Shown: positions 29,517 through 38,816 of the stretch, one piece after another
Numbering within the stretch: position 1 is the stretch's first letter
How the letters are laid out: the number at the start of each line of letters is the position of its first letter
NCBI GenBank assembly: GCA_030836185.1
Contig: JAURQH010000006.1
Coordinates: 1 to 63,090, forward strand
Source of the DNA: Planctomycetota bacterium
GTDB lineage: Bacteria; Planctomycetota; Planctomycetia; Planctomycetales; Planctomycetaceae
Direction: 5' to 3'
DNA: 63,090 bases
Notes under the pieces: model-generated
The model's database searches: none
What the model saw: only the letters and a program-made list of their open reading frames with translations
What the model was told of the DNA's origin: nothing
Position numbers and translations under genes: made by a program

Positions 29517-30917
29517 TTATGCCAAGATGTCTTTCACGACGTGACCATGCACATCGGTCAGTCGAAAATCTCGGCCCGCGTAGCGATATGTCAATTGCTC
29601 GTGATCGTAACCTAACAGATGCAGCATCGTCGCGTGCAGGTCATGGATCGACGTCGGGTTTTCAACCGCTTTGAAACCAAATTCATCGGTCGCGCCGTAA
29701 ACGGTCCCACCTTTGATTCCACCACCGGCCAACCACAGCGAAAATCCCCAGTGATTATGATCGCGGCCTTGTGACGCGCCGCCACCATTTTGTCCCAACT
29801 CGACACTCGGCGTCCGTCCGAATTCCCCCGTACACAGAATCAGCGTTTCGTCAAACAAACCTCGCTCTTTGAGGTCGGTGATTAACGCGGCCAGACCTTG
29901 ATCGCATTGATTGGCGACGGTTCGATGAGCGCCGGCGATATTGCCATGACTGTCCCATGGTTGCCCTCCCCCATGCCAGGTCTGTACAAAGCGGACTCCT
30001 CGTTCGACGAGACGGCGGGCGAGCAGAAGTTGACGGTTCTGAGGACCTTCGCCGTACATTTTGATAATGTGTTCCGGTTCCTGTTCGATGTTGAAAGCGT
30101 CGGTCGCTTCCATTTGCATGTTGTATGCCAGTTCAAAGGAACGAATTCTCGCGTCGAGTTCGGCTTCTCCCGGTCGTTGTTCGAGATGCCGGCGGTTGAG
30201 TGACTGCAACAAATCGAATTGCGACTTCTGTTCCTGTTGGTTGAGACGTTCGTTGTGAACATAGGCGATGAGTTTTTTCGGGTCGGTCTGATTGGTGTCA
30301 ATGTGGGTTCCTTGATAGACGCCTGGCAAAAAAGCCGACCGCCAATTTCCTGCACCGCCGACAGGAAGTCCTCCCGGACAAAGTGCGATGAAGCCGGGAA
30401 GATTTTTGTTCTCACTCCCCATGCCCCACGTGAGCCAAGAGCCGAAACTCGGCCGCACCAATCGCTGATCGCCGGTGTTCATCAGCATTAGCGACATTTC
30501 ATGATTGGGAAGTTCAGCGTACATCGAACGAATGACGGCCATGTTATCGACATGCTGCGATAAGTGCGGAAACAAATCACTGACCGGCGTGCCGCTTTCG
30601 CCATGTTTCTCGAACTTGAAGGGCGAGGGGAGAGCGACACCCGTCTTCCGTTCGGTCTGCAAGTTATCGAACGGCAACATCTGACCGCCCCGTTTTGTCA
30701 ATTCGGGTTTAGGATCAAACGTATCAACCTGAGACATTCCTCCATTCAGGAAGACATTAATCACATGTTTGGCTTTGCCGGGGAAATGCGTTTTCTCTTC
30801 ACCCGCAAAACTGCTGTCGCCCATCACTCCGGCCAGCGCGAGGGAGCCGAACCCCATTCCGCTGCGTTGCAGGAATAAGCGTCGATCAAACGATTGAGGT
30901 TGTTCGAAAAATGTCAT
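29517..30917 (-). CDS. DUF1501 domain protein with twin-arginine-like leader
   Basis: A 466-residue protein of the DUF1501 family (alkaline phosphatase/sulfatase-like fold). The leader contains DRRLFLQRSGMGFGSLALAG, resembling a Tat signal. Typical segments follow: VINVFLNGGMSQVDTFDPKP, HGGGQPWDSHGNIAGAHR, ILCTGEFGRTPS, and HWGFSLWLAGGGIKGG. Its function is unknown, but it is almost always paired with a DUF1549/DUF1553 cytochrome protein, here ending two bases before its start codon, so the two are translationally coupled. Confidence 0.95.
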   Translation of the reverse strand: MTFFEQPQSFDRRLFLQRSGMGFGSLALAGVMGDSSFAGEEKTHFPGKAKHVINVFLNGGMSQVDTFDPKPELTKRGGQMLPFDNLQTERKTGVALPSPFKFEKHGESGTPVSDLFPHLSQHVDNMAVIRSMYAELPNHEMSLMLMNTGDQRLVRPSFGSWLTWGMGSENKNLPGFIALCPGGLPVGGAGNWRSAFLPGVYQGTHIDTNQTDPKKLIAYVHNERLNQQEQKSQFDLLQSLNRRHLEQRPGEAELDARIRSFELAYNMQMEATDAFNIEQEPEHIIKMYGEGPQNRQLLLARRLVERGVRFVQTWHGGGQPWDSHGNIAGAHRTVANQCDQGLAALITDLKERGLFDETLILCTGEFGRTPSVELGQNGGGASQGRDHNHWGFSLWLAGGGIKGGTVYGATDEFGFKAVENPTSIHDLHATMLHLLGYDHEQLTYRYAGRDFRLTDVHGHVVKDILA

Positions 30918-30919
30918 AA

Positions 30920-33691
30920 TCAGTCCACAAAGACGAATTCATTGGAGGCCAACAACACGTGAGCCAGTCGCTGCCACGGGTTAGTTTTGGTTGTTTCGTT
31001 AGTATTACGCACATAATTCAAGGCGATTTCTAACTCGCGATCATCGGGCTGTCTTGCCAATGCTCGTTGGTACAATCGTTTCACCCGTTCTTCATCAGAC
31101 TCCGCCGAACTGACTTCGGGGTGAGCGGCCAATTTGACCGCACGGTCCTGAATGAAATCGGAGTTGAGCGCGAACAGAGTCTGTTGCGGAACATTGGTGT
31201 CGGGACGTTTCGCCGTGCAGGCATTGGGATTCGCACTGTCAAAAGTGCTAGCCAGATTGTGGACGATGTCTCGGTTCACAAAAGCGTACACGCTGCGTCG
31301 AGGTACGACCGGATTCGAGAGATAATCGAACGGTCGACCGCCTTGGGCAGAATTCAATTCGCCCGACACCGCTAACATCGAATCACGCATCGCTTCCAGT
31401 TTCAGCCGTCGTCTTGGCATTCGCCACAATAACTTGTTATCGGGATCGGTCATGCGTGCTGTCTTGTTCTCAACGGCTCCTTGCTGATAGGCGGCTGATA
31501 ACATGATTCGCCGGTGCAATTTTTTCAGCGACCAGCCATCTTCAGCAAATGTGGTGGCGAGGTAATCGAGTAATTCAGGATGAGTGGGAGGTTGTCCTCG
31601 TGTCCCAAAGTTATCCGGCGTGCGCACTAATCCTTTGCCGATATGATTTCGCCAGACCCAGTTCACGAACACACGTCGTGTCAGTGGATTGTCAGGATCG
31701 ACAATCGACCGAGCCAAACCAAGTCGTCGCTTGCCATCCGAGAACGCTTTTGGTTCTGCCGGCGTTAACGCGGTGAGAAAGTGGGCTTCGACGGTCTCTC
31801 CACGATTGACGGGGCTACCCCGTTTGAAAACATAAAAGTCGTCTGTCTGTTGATATTCTTGCAAAGACATCGCTCGGGGTGGTGAACCTGGCGAAGACAG
31901 ATGCAGGTTATGTATTTGATTCTTGCGACCATTCAAACTGTCGCGGATTGAACGATTCAATTCTCGCGCCGCCGCTTTTTCATCCATCGAGGTTGGCGTC
32001 CCCGGTTTATAGAGATGTGTGCGAAGTTGACGATTGACGGGGCTATTCACGTCGGCGTGTCGAGCATCTTCATCGGGGATCACTTCCGCCCCCGGTACTG
32101 CTTCTTTCGCCGTCTCTTGCAACAACAGTAACCATTTCTGATGAACGTCGGCGAACAGGGTTCCATATGCTTCGGCGACATCGAGCAGCGACTTCGGTTG
32201 TTTCTCTTTGATGACTTCAATCACACGCGGATTCCATCGTGGAGCCGCCCATTTGGTGGGATCGCCATTTTCGTCCGTCATCTTCTGAAGTATTTCCAAA
32301 CTCTGTTTTTCGAATTCGTCTGGTTTGAGTGCCGATAATTGATGCCAGGCTCCGAAAACGGGATCGGTCGCATCGAATTGTTTCAGATACTTTCGCCAAG
32401 CTTCTAAGACACGAGGACGCAAATCGTCTGTCCGGTAAGACAGAAAGACAGACGCCAAATCTTGCTCGGGAACCCCTTTCGCCAGTTCTTTGAGATACAG
32501 CCCCACCTGCATTCGCAAACGTCCGCGCATGACGGCATTCTGCTCGCGAGCCATGTCATCATACGCGGCCTGCCGAGCCTCAAGATCGGCTTGATACTTT
32601 TCATACGCGGGTGTTGATTCGGGTGTACCCACGACCGGTAACAATTGAGGCGATTCGCTACTAGCGAGAGTTGCATAAAGTGAATAGTAATCGCTGGTCG
32701 GAATGGGATCGTATTTGTGATCGTGACAGCGGGCACAAGAAACTGTGAGCCCCAACATACCGCGCGAGACGACATCGATCTGATCATCAATCGTGTCGTG
32801 AGGGTTTCGGAACTGCATGCCGACGGTCAGAAATCCGAGTCCCGCGAGAGCCGGATCATTGGCCGGTAAGCCAAGTTGGTCGGCGGCCAATTGTTCCAGC
32901 ACGAACTGGTTGTAAGGAGTATCGGCATTCAACGCACGAATCACGTAATCGCGGTACGTGTAGGAGAAAGGGAACTTCGTGAATCCAATGGCCGCTCCTC
33001 CATGCGTGTCGGCATAACGGGCGATGTCGAGCCAGTGTCGTCCCCAGCGTTCGCCGTAATGAGGCGACGCCAATAAGCGGTCGATCACTTTTTCAAAGGC
33101 GTTCGGCGATTCATCGTTGACAAAGTTTTGGACCTCTTTCCAAGTGGGGGGCAAACCGAGCAGATCGAATGTCGCCCGGCGAATGAGTTGTTGTTTGGTG
33201 ATTTTCGGTGAAAGCGAAAGTCCTTGCGCATCAAGTTTCGCAATCACGAAGCGATCAATATTGGACTTCGCAGCAGGATGATCGGGCGGTAACTCCGGTT
33301 TTTGAATCGGTTCAAACGCCCAGTGACCTTCGTAATTCGCACCTTCACTGACCCATTGTTCGAGCAACTGAATCTGTGCGGGTGTCAGCGTCTTTCCCGA
33401 CTCGGGGGGCGGCATCTTGGTGAATTCGTCCGATGACAGAATCCGTTTGATCAATTCACTTTCGGTCGGCTTGCCCGCGACAATGGCTTTGGCTTTCGCG
33501 GCGTCTTCCAGATCGAGACGCAATTCCCCTTCGCGTTTGTTGGGATCGGGGCCATGACAATGCAGGCAATTTTCGGCCAGAATCGGTCGAATCTGTTCAT
33601 TGAAATCGATGTCGTCAGCGCATAACCCCCCACCTGTGAAGAGGATGCTCGCAACGACAAGACTGGGAATTACGCAACAAAGTTTTTTCAT
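30920..33691 (-). CDS. DUF1549/DUF1553 protein with N-terminal c-type cytochrome (PSCyt1-PSD1)
   Basis: About 923 residues. A signal peptide (LVVASILFTGGGLCA) is followed by a planctomycete cytochrome C domain with the heme motif CLHCHG and the distal Met region KMPPPESGKTL. Next come DUF1549 (about 150-360, with HYGERWGRHWLDIARYADTHG) and DUF1553 (about 620-880, with NRVFVNWVWRNHIGKGLVRTPDNFG-type sequence). A role in periplasmic redox chemistry on carbohydrates is suggested by context in the phylum but unproven. The ATG at 33691 (MKKLCC) is chosen because it begins the signal peptide. Confidence 0.95.
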   Translation of the reverse strand: MKKLCCVIPSLVVASILFTGGGLCADDIDFNEQIRPILAENCLHCHGPDPNKREGELRLDLEDAAKAKAIVAGKPTESELIKRILSSDEFTKMPPPESGKTLTPAQIQLLEQWVSEGANYEGHWAFEPIQKPELPPDHPAAKSNIDRFVIAKLDAQGLSLSPKITKQQLIRRATFDLLGLPPTWKEVQNFVNDESPNAFEKVIDRLLASPHYGERWGRHWLDIARYADTHGGAAIGFTKFPFSYTYRDYVIRALNADTPYNQFVLEQLAADQLGLPANDPALAGLGFLTVGMQFRNPHDTIDDQIDVVSRGMLGLTVSCARCHDHKYDPIPTSDYYSLYATLASSESPQLLPVVGTPESTPAYEKYQADLEARQAAYDDMAREQNAVMRGRLRMQVGLYLKELAKGVPEQDLASVFLSYRTDDLRPRVLEAWRKYLKQFDATDPVFGAWHQLSALKPDEFEKQSLEILQKMTDENGDPTKWAAPRWNPRVIEVIKEKQPKSLLDVAEAYGTLFADVHQKWLLLLQETAKEAVPGAEVIPDEDARHADVNSPVNRQLRTHLYKPGTPTSMDEKAAARELNRSIRDSLNGRKNQIHNLHLSSPGSPPRAMSLQEYQQTDDFYVFKRGSPVNRGETVEAHFLTALTPAEPKAFSDGKRRLGLARSIVDPDNPLTRRVFVNWVWRNHIGKGLVRTPDNFGTRGQPPTHPELLDYLATTFAEDGWSLKKLHRRIMLSAAYQQGAVENKTARMTDPDNKLLWRMPRRRLKLEAMRDSMLAVSGELNSAQGGRPFDYLSNPVVPRRSVYAFVNRDIVHNLASTFDSANPNACTAKRPDTNVPQQTLFALNSDFIQDRAVKLAAHPEVSSAESDEERVKRLYQRALARQPDDRELEIALNYVRNTNETTKTNPWQRLAHVLLASNEFVFVD

Positions 33692-33737
33692 GCGTCCATC
33701 GTAACGGCAATGCACTGCGAAACTCAATAACGTATTG

Positions 33738-34982
33738 CTAGATGTTTTCTTCGGGGCCGACATCGTTCTTGGAAAGATGAGCGACTGATTCTTCCGAACA
33801 GATCACTTTGATTGCATAGCCAATAAAAAATAGGATGACTAAAACGATTCCTAAAATAGTAAAACCAGCCATCCAAAGCATTAGAGTAGGACCTGAAACC
33901 AATTTGGCAAACTCCGCTTCTTCATCGGCAACCGGTTCGGGGTCGTCGTAATAAACTTCCGCATATTTGCGTTCAACATTGATCCCCTCGGCAATCCACT
34001 TTAGTTCATTCTCAAAAACCTCGGTGACCCATTTATCTGCCGATTTCAACTCTTCCTCAAAGCGTTCTTCCACTTCATTGAATTCCAATGGGGACTGATC
34101 TCTTGGAGAATAAATAGCACTACCTGCATACATGGCCATATTGCGATACTTTTCTTTCACCTCCTCGTCCTCGTCTCCATAACTGGCTTTGAGGAAAGCG
34201 CGACTCGCCAAGTGGCGATTGGAATCACTTTTTTCTCCATGAAAGAACAGGTCTCCCAAGCATTCCAACAAAATTGGCGAGTCGTGATTCCCGAATCGCA
34301 TCATTCCGAGCACACCCTTGATCGCTTTTTTGACTTCCGCGTCCTGCTTGTTCTTGAGTTCAGAATCTTCGGAATCAGATTTCTCAGGAGTCTCTATAGA
34401 GAGTTGAGAAAATAGAAATTGAGTGAAGCCGACGGCATCCCCATAACCCTCTCGTCGGCTCTCTCCATCCAACGGTAATGTCAATTCACCCTCAACCTGT
34501 TTCGACAACACATATTCGACCACATATTTTTGATACCGCTCTCTGCCAAAGTGGGCATCGGGGTTAATGGCGATGGCTTTGTCGATGTACTCGAGGCCCC
34601 GTTCCAACTCACCATTGTGAATGTAAAACGTGCCGAGATTGGCCAGAGTTTCGTATCGATCAGGATCACGACTTTCCATCCCTTCCATCACTTCGATGGC
34701 TTTCGCGGTCTGTCCGGTTTTCTCATACGCCACCGCCAAATCGTCGTAGAGTTCCATCTTGTCAGGAGACTTTTCAATCTCGGCGAGTCGTTGTTCGATA
34801 CGCCACTCATAAAATTCGGGCGAATGTCGGAGGAATCCTCCCGTGATTAAAGCCAGCGCATCGGGGAACGCTTTCTCTTCCATGCTGCGCGTGTCACTGT
34901 CCCAGATACAGGCGGTCAGTAAAGACGCATTGAAAATCAGAACAAAAACAAGCAACCATCGTGACAAGAATTTGGCGAGCAT
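33738..34982 (-). CDS. TPR lipoprotein with a C-terminal membrane helix
   Basis: About 414 residues. The leader ends in a lipobox LLTAC, predicting a lipid anchor. Two to three TPR units occupy about residues 60-140 (YDDLAVAYEKTGQTAKAIEV, ANLGTFYIHNGELERGLEYI). A second helical region follows, and a strong transmembrane helix (WMAGFTILGIVLVILFFIGY) lies near the end. The ATG at 34982 has GGGAGA eight bases upstream; the open frame continues upstream only through repeat-rich sequence. It precedes the DUF1549/DUF1501 pair by 46 bases and is probably in the same operon. Confidence 0.75.
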   Translation of the reverse strand: MLAKFLSRWLLVFVLIFNASLLTACIWDSDTRSMEEKAFPDALALITGGFLRHSPEFYEWRIEQRLAEIEKSPDKMELYDDLAVAYEKTGQTAKAIEVMEGMESRDPDRYETLANLGTFYIHNGELERGLEYIDKAIAINPDAHFGRERYQKYVVEYVLSKQVEGELTLPLDGESRREGYGDAVGFTQFLFSQLSIETPEKSDSEDSELKNKQDAEVKKAIKGVLGMMRFGNHDSPILLECLGDLFFHGEKSDSNRHLASRAFLKASYGDEDEEVKEKYRNMAMYAGSAIYSPRDQSPLEFNEVEERFEEELKSADKWVTEVFENELKWIAEGINVERKYAEVYYDDPEPVADEEAEFAKLVSGPTLMLWMAGFTILGIVLVILFFIGYAIKVICSEESVAHLSKNDVGPEENI

Positions 34983-35092
34983 GGTCGAAGTCTCCCGAGA
35001 CAGGAATGACAGAGACCCTATTGTCACGGTCATGATTGGCTTTGTCAAATTTTCTTCTCGGCATTCTCTTAGTTCCAGTTCCCGATTGAGTC

Positions 35093-35128
35093 GTCGGGTT
35101 ACGACTCGCTTTACTCGACTAACCCGAC
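35093..35128. repeat. REP-like palindrome (GTCGGGTTA type)
   Basis: GTCGGGTTA (35093-35101) and TAACCCGAC (35120-35128) form a perfect 9-bp stem around an 18-base loop, followed by CTACGGC. This form, a GTCGGGTTA/TAACCCGAC hairpin with CTACG beside it, resembles repetitive extragenic palindromes dispersed in many bacterial genomes. No second copy was found in this window. Confidence 0.65.
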
Positions 35129-35250
35129 CTACGGCTTTGCCTTTCATGGCGACTCGGCGGCTTTGCGTCAAAAACTGATCTCTCAAATTCATCTTGCCAA
35201 AAGCAAGCTACCAGAGTTAGCGTTCGTGGTTCGTTGGTGAACTTCATAAA

Positions 35251-35271
35251 CCGTGGGCTAGCGCCCAGCGG
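35251..35271. repeat. Palindrome with GCTAGCG core, copy 1
   Basis: CCG-TGGGC-TAGC-GCCCA-g-CGG folds into a hairpin with one bulged base. Its core GCTAGCG is shared with the palindrome 60 bases downstream. Confidence 0.6.
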
Positions 35272-35322
35272 CTGATTGGGTGGAATCACTATTCGGGTTA
35301 GATGCTAGTTCGATGAAATCAG

Positions 35323-35343
35323 CCGGAACGCGCTAGCGTCCGG
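35323..35343. repeat. Palindrome with GCTAGCG core, copy 2
   Basis: CCGG-a-ACGC-GCTA-GCGT-CCGG folds into a hairpin with one bulged A and the same GCTA loop as copy 1. The outer arms differ from copy 1, as expected for related repeat families in which arms co-vary. Confidence 0.6.
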
Positions 35344-35689
35344 TTCTAAATCAGAATAAGGTCTCGATCTTTGGCAATTTGAACGTCATACAACTCGATA
35401 GTGTGTTGATGAATGACGACCGCTGCAACGTGAGAAAGAGAGCGATTTCGCGTGAGGTAGAAAATGCGTATCGTCAATATGCGTGACTCCCTCATACAAT
35501 GAAGATCGACGTAAGGTGATGAGCATCAATAATTTGCTCAAGGGTACAGAAGATTTGGAATCAAGATTCGGGAAGATTTGATTCAACATTTGGTCAAGAT
35601 TCGGTCCAGGTGTGTCCCCGAATCTCCAAATCTTCAAATCTTGAAAACGGCGTTGAGTGTTCGGGAAGATGGCTACCAATGTATCTTGT

Positions 35690-37120
35690 TTATTCTTTCA
35701 ACTCCTGCATCAGTTCCAGAATTGTTTCGGTGATTTTCACCGAGGCGTTGAACTCAACCTTGTTCGTTCCCATCCAGGTTTCGTAGCCGCCGAGTTTGTG
35801 TTGTTCGGGAGTTGGCAGGTAGCCGTTGTAGTCGTTGGCGAGTTCGATGGTGAAGGCATCGCCGAAGGGTGACTTTTCTTTGATCTCCAAGCCAATTTCT
35901 ACAAACGTCTCAAACGGAATCGCGGCAATCCCCAAATCACCAATCCGAACCGCTTGCAGCGGGATTGTGATTTCATCGGGACCATCGAGAAGATTTTGCA
36001 CTCGTCCGGCGTAGTTCGTTTCGTAGCGATGAAACTTTTCTGCATCATCCGATTTGGAGAGCACTTCTTTGAAGTAGGCCTGCATCGTCGTATCGGGCTT
36101 ACGAACTTTGAGAGTCAAATCGCGATTGGCCAATCCTAACGGAACCCAATCGTGATATTCGACTTTTTCATAGGCTGACTTCACTTTCTGTGCGACTTTC
36201 TCAGCCACCTCGGTCATCTTCTCGTAGCGTTCGTAACGCTTCTTCCCAGGATTGGGAAAGTTGATGTTATTAATGTCGCCGCTGGTGCCGTTCGACATCA
36301 TGCCGACAAACGGAGGGTGGGAGTAATGCTCCTTGGCACCAATCAATTCGCCAATCCGGTTTGAGAAGATACCGAAGTAATCCGAGGAAACTTCGCCTCG
36401 GTTGACACCACCCACATAGTGTAATGAATAATTTCCCAGCAAGGCGAGAGGACGCCCCTCGGTTGTTTGCACACTGATGAATGAGACTTCGGGATCGATG
36501 GGGCCTGCCGGCTTGATCAGCACTTTGCTGCCACGCGGAGGGTTCATGCGAACTTTATCGACACCACCAAACGGATTTCGAGTCAATTCGGGATCGGTCA
36601 CATACCAGCGACGATTGAAGACTTCCGAAGGTTCATCGACACTCGACCAGCCGATTTTGGCCGGCTCCAAATTCTGGTTCGCCCGGCGGATGCAATCGGC
36701 AATGCGTCTTACGAGCAGCGGTCGGTAAGTCTCGCTGCTACTGGGTGTCGCGGAATGGGTGTGCGTGGCCGCCAGCAAGATATTTTCAGGAGACAGGTCC
36801 GTCTCCTGACCGACGAGCTCACGAACTTCTGTATAAACGTCTTTGCGAATGCCGAGATTATCGCAGATCACGATGGCGAGCTTCGTTTCTCCATTGTCGA
36901 GTACCAGACAGCGGGCGTGCAGTTCGTCATGAATGTTTGTAGACGGAAAGGGAGCGAACCCCCCGATCACCCGCTCTCCCAATGGGGGCGTGATATTACT
37001 GGTCGCGGCTCCGGCTCTCAGAACTTTTGCAGAAGGAGCTTGAGCAAATCCTGAATTTGGGAGAAGCACTGGTAAACTAAGAACCAGCGATAGTAATAAC
37101 AGGCGACGTAAGAAGATCAT
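35690..37120 (-). CDS. Neutral/alkaline ceramidase-like N-terminal domain protein
   Basis: A 476-residue exported protein (signal peptide ending GFAQA). It follows the neutral/alkaline non-lysosomal ceramidase N-terminal domain: AGAATSNITPPLG near the start, HARCLVLDNG, LLAATHTHSATPSS (metal-binding histidines, about 116-122), and GNYSLHYVGG with the downstream SSDYFG (about 225-245). Planctomycete members lack the C-terminal ceramidase domain, and their substrate is unknown; many sit near polysaccharide genes. It is divergent from the heme/cyclase-repeat gene. Confidence 0.88.
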   Translation of the reverse strand: MIFLRRLLLLSLVLSLPVLLPNSGFAQAPSAKVLRAGAATSNITPPLGERVIGGFAPFPSTNIHDELHARCLVLDNGETKLAIVICDNLGIRKDVYTEVRELVGQETDLSPENILLAATHTHSATPSSSETYRPLLVRRIADCIRRANQNLEPAKIGWSSVDEPSEVFNRRWYVTDPELTRNPFGGVDKVRMNPPRGSKVLIKPAGPIDPEVSFISVQTTEGRPLALLGNYSLHYVGGVNRGEVSSDYFGIFSNRIGELIGAKEHYSHPPFVGMMSNGTSGDINNINFPNPGKKRYERYEKMTEVAEKVAQKVKSAYEKVEYHDWVPLGLANRDLTLKVRKPDTTMQAYFKEVLSKSDDAEKFHRYETNYAGRVQNLLDGPDEITIPLQAVRIGDLGIAAIPFETFVEIGLEIKEKSPFGDAFTIELANDYNGYLPTPEQHKLGGYETWMGTNKVEFNASVKITETILELMQELKE

Positions 37121-37272
37121 GATTCTCTCACTTTTCCGAGGTAGGACAACGGGGTGGGGTGCTTTGATCCTAGTCGAGGAAATCGGTCGAAGGCAAACAT
37201 CGTTTTTTAGGTTCCTTTCTTTTTTGATTTGTTACAATAGAAGTCATCGACTTCACTCTTAATGGAAGCATC

Positions 37273-38256
37273 ATGCCTCGTTGCCTACAATTTGCCATCA
37301 TTTGCTGTTTCAGCCTCTTCATCCAAGTCGGTGCAACAAGAGCGGCTGAAAAACAGTTGATTCGCCAATCCATCGAGAAGGCTGTTCCCTATATTATCAA
37401 AGAAGGGAACTCGTGGATCGAATCAAAAGACTGCACCAGTTGTCACCGAACATCGTTCATGACTTGGTCACTCGCAGCGGCTGCTGATGTTGGTGTCGAA
37501 GTTGATGGGGCAGAACTCGAAGAACTTCGTGTCTGGTCGCGTGCTGATCTTAACAAGCTCAACGAAGAGGATCAGAAGCCCGCCGCAACACGAAATCTGG
37601 AATGTGTCAGTCATATCCTTTGGGCCGAACGGCAGTTGTTTACACCTCGTAAAGATCATTCGACGCGGGCGACTTTCCTCAAATATGTGATCGAAGGGCA
37701 GCAGGAGGGTGGTCTTTGGAAAGCCAACGGACAATTGCCTCTCCAGAGAAGAGACAAAAACGAAACGGCGCTGGTCTCGTCGATGTGGCATGCGCTGGCA
37801 TTGGGAACGTCTCCCGATACGGCTGCTCAAGATGCTCGTAAGAAAGCGATGGTTCCCATTACCAAGGCGGCACCGGGTACAAGTACGGAAGCACTCATGC
37901 TGCGTATTTTGCTGGCAGATCAGTCACAAGACAAAAAGCAAACCGCTCATTGGGTGAGTGAGCTGAAGTCTCGACAACGAGACGACGGTAGTTGGGATTG
38001 GGTCGGTGAAACAGGCAGTGACCCGATGGCGACTGGCATGGCAGTCTATGCGTTTAGTTCAGTCGGTCTTCCTGACAATGATTCTGCGATTTTGAAAGCA
38101 GTCGATTTTCTGTTGGTTCATCAAGCCGACAATGGAAGTTGGGAGACCACTACCGGCACGAAGAAGAAAGCTCAGGGGAAACCGGTTGAAACTTCCATTT
38201 ATTGGGGGACTTGTTGGTCTGTCATCGGCCTGACTGCTGTTCTCGAAGAGAAATAA
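37273..38256 (+). CDS. Exported c-type heme protein with squalene-cyclase-like repeats
   Basis: A 327-residue protein. A signal peptide ends ATRAA near residue 25. C54-x-x-C-H (CTSCHRTSF) is a covalent heme c attachment motif. The remaining sequence contains alpha-alpha barrel repeats of the squalene cyclase type: YVIEGQQEGGLW, ELKSRQRDDGSWDW, FLLVHQADNGSWE. The combination of a single heme site and cyclase-like repeats without an acid catalytic motif argues for a periplasmic redox or binding role, not terpene synthesis. The next gene starts 23 bases downstream. Confidence 0.78.
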   Translation: MPRCLQFAIICCFSLFIQVGATRAAEKQLIRQSIEKAVPYIIKEGNSWIESKDCTSCHRTSFMTWSLAAAADVGVEVDGAELEELRVWSRADLNKLNEEDQKPAATRNLECVSHILWAERQLFTPRKDHSTRATFLKYVIEGQQEGGLWKANGQLPLQRRDKNETALVSSMWHALALGTSPDTAAQDARKKAMVPITKAAPGTSTEALMLRILLADQSQDKKQTAHWVSELKSRQRDDGSWDWVGETGSDPMATGMAVYAFSSVGLPDNDSAILKAVDFLLVHQADNGSWETTTGTKKKAQGKPVETSIYWGTCWSVIGLTAVLEEK

Positions 38257-38279
38257 CTTTGCTCAATATTAAGGGGGAT

Positions 38280-38768
38280 ATGATGAGGCATAAGTTGGCA
38301 AGAATGATTTTGGCGTGTTGTTTGTTGACGAGCAATCTGGCTGTGGGAGACGATCTCTCCCCCGAACAGAAAATCCTCGGTCGTTTTGTCGGGGAATGGG
38401 ATGGAGTGGATCAGGATCAAAAGTTTGCCTTCGATGTGTCGTCTTCGTGGAAACTGAATGGGCAAATCATCGAGCAGAAACAAGTATTTCGAGACGGCGC
38501 GGAAAGCTTGATCTTGCGAGGATACGACAAGCAGTCCAAGAAATATTTCCTGTCATTGCACGACTCGCGCGGCATTCATTTGATGCTGACCGGTGATTGG
38601 AATGAAGAGACAAAGACCTTCACCTTTACCGGACATTCCGGCGAAATGGCTGTGACTGTGAAGTCGACCTTCCGCAATGATGCCACGGAAGACTGGACGA
38701 TTACATTGGTTTTGGTCGGTGGAGATGTGACCGAACTTCGTGGAACGAATACGCGAGTGACCAAGTGA
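38280..38768 (+). CDS. DUF1579 family exported protein
   Basis: About 162 residues with a signal peptide (ARMILACCLLTSNLAVG). The body matches DUF1579: LGRFVGEWDGVDQDQKF, GQIIEQKQVF, LSLHDSRGIHLMLTGDWNEETKTFTF. This lipocalin-like beta-barrel family has no defined function. ATGs at 38280 and 38283 are both close to AGGGGGA; the first is listed. It probably shares an operon with the preceding heme protein gene and the following DUF3465 gene. Confidence 0.85.
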   Translation: MMRHKLARMILACCLLTSNLAVGDDLSPEQKILGRFVGEWDGVDQDQKFAFDVSSSWKLNGQIIEQKQVFRDGAESLILRGYDKQSKKYFLSLHDSRGIHLMLTGDWNEETKTFTFTGHSGEMAVTVKSTFRNDATEDWTITLVLVGGDVTELRGTNTRVTK

Positions 38769-38816
38769 AAGACGGGGTGGATCCGTCTCAATAATGATAT
38801 TTCTTGAAGGTTCGAC

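Larger units (their letters stand above)
34983..35689. other. Repeat-rich intergenic region without a gene
   Basis: About 700 bases hold three separate palindromic repeats (listed individually) and, at about 35520-35650, several near-copies of AAGATTTG/AAGATTCGG in both orientations. A 97-codon open frame across 35386-35679 is low-complexity translation of those repeats and not credible as a gene. Confidence 0.6.

Noticed and set aside
35386-35679. 97-codon frame on the minus strand
   Set aside because: Its sequence arises from AAGATTTG-type repeats in a repeat-rich gap; no ribosome site or family.
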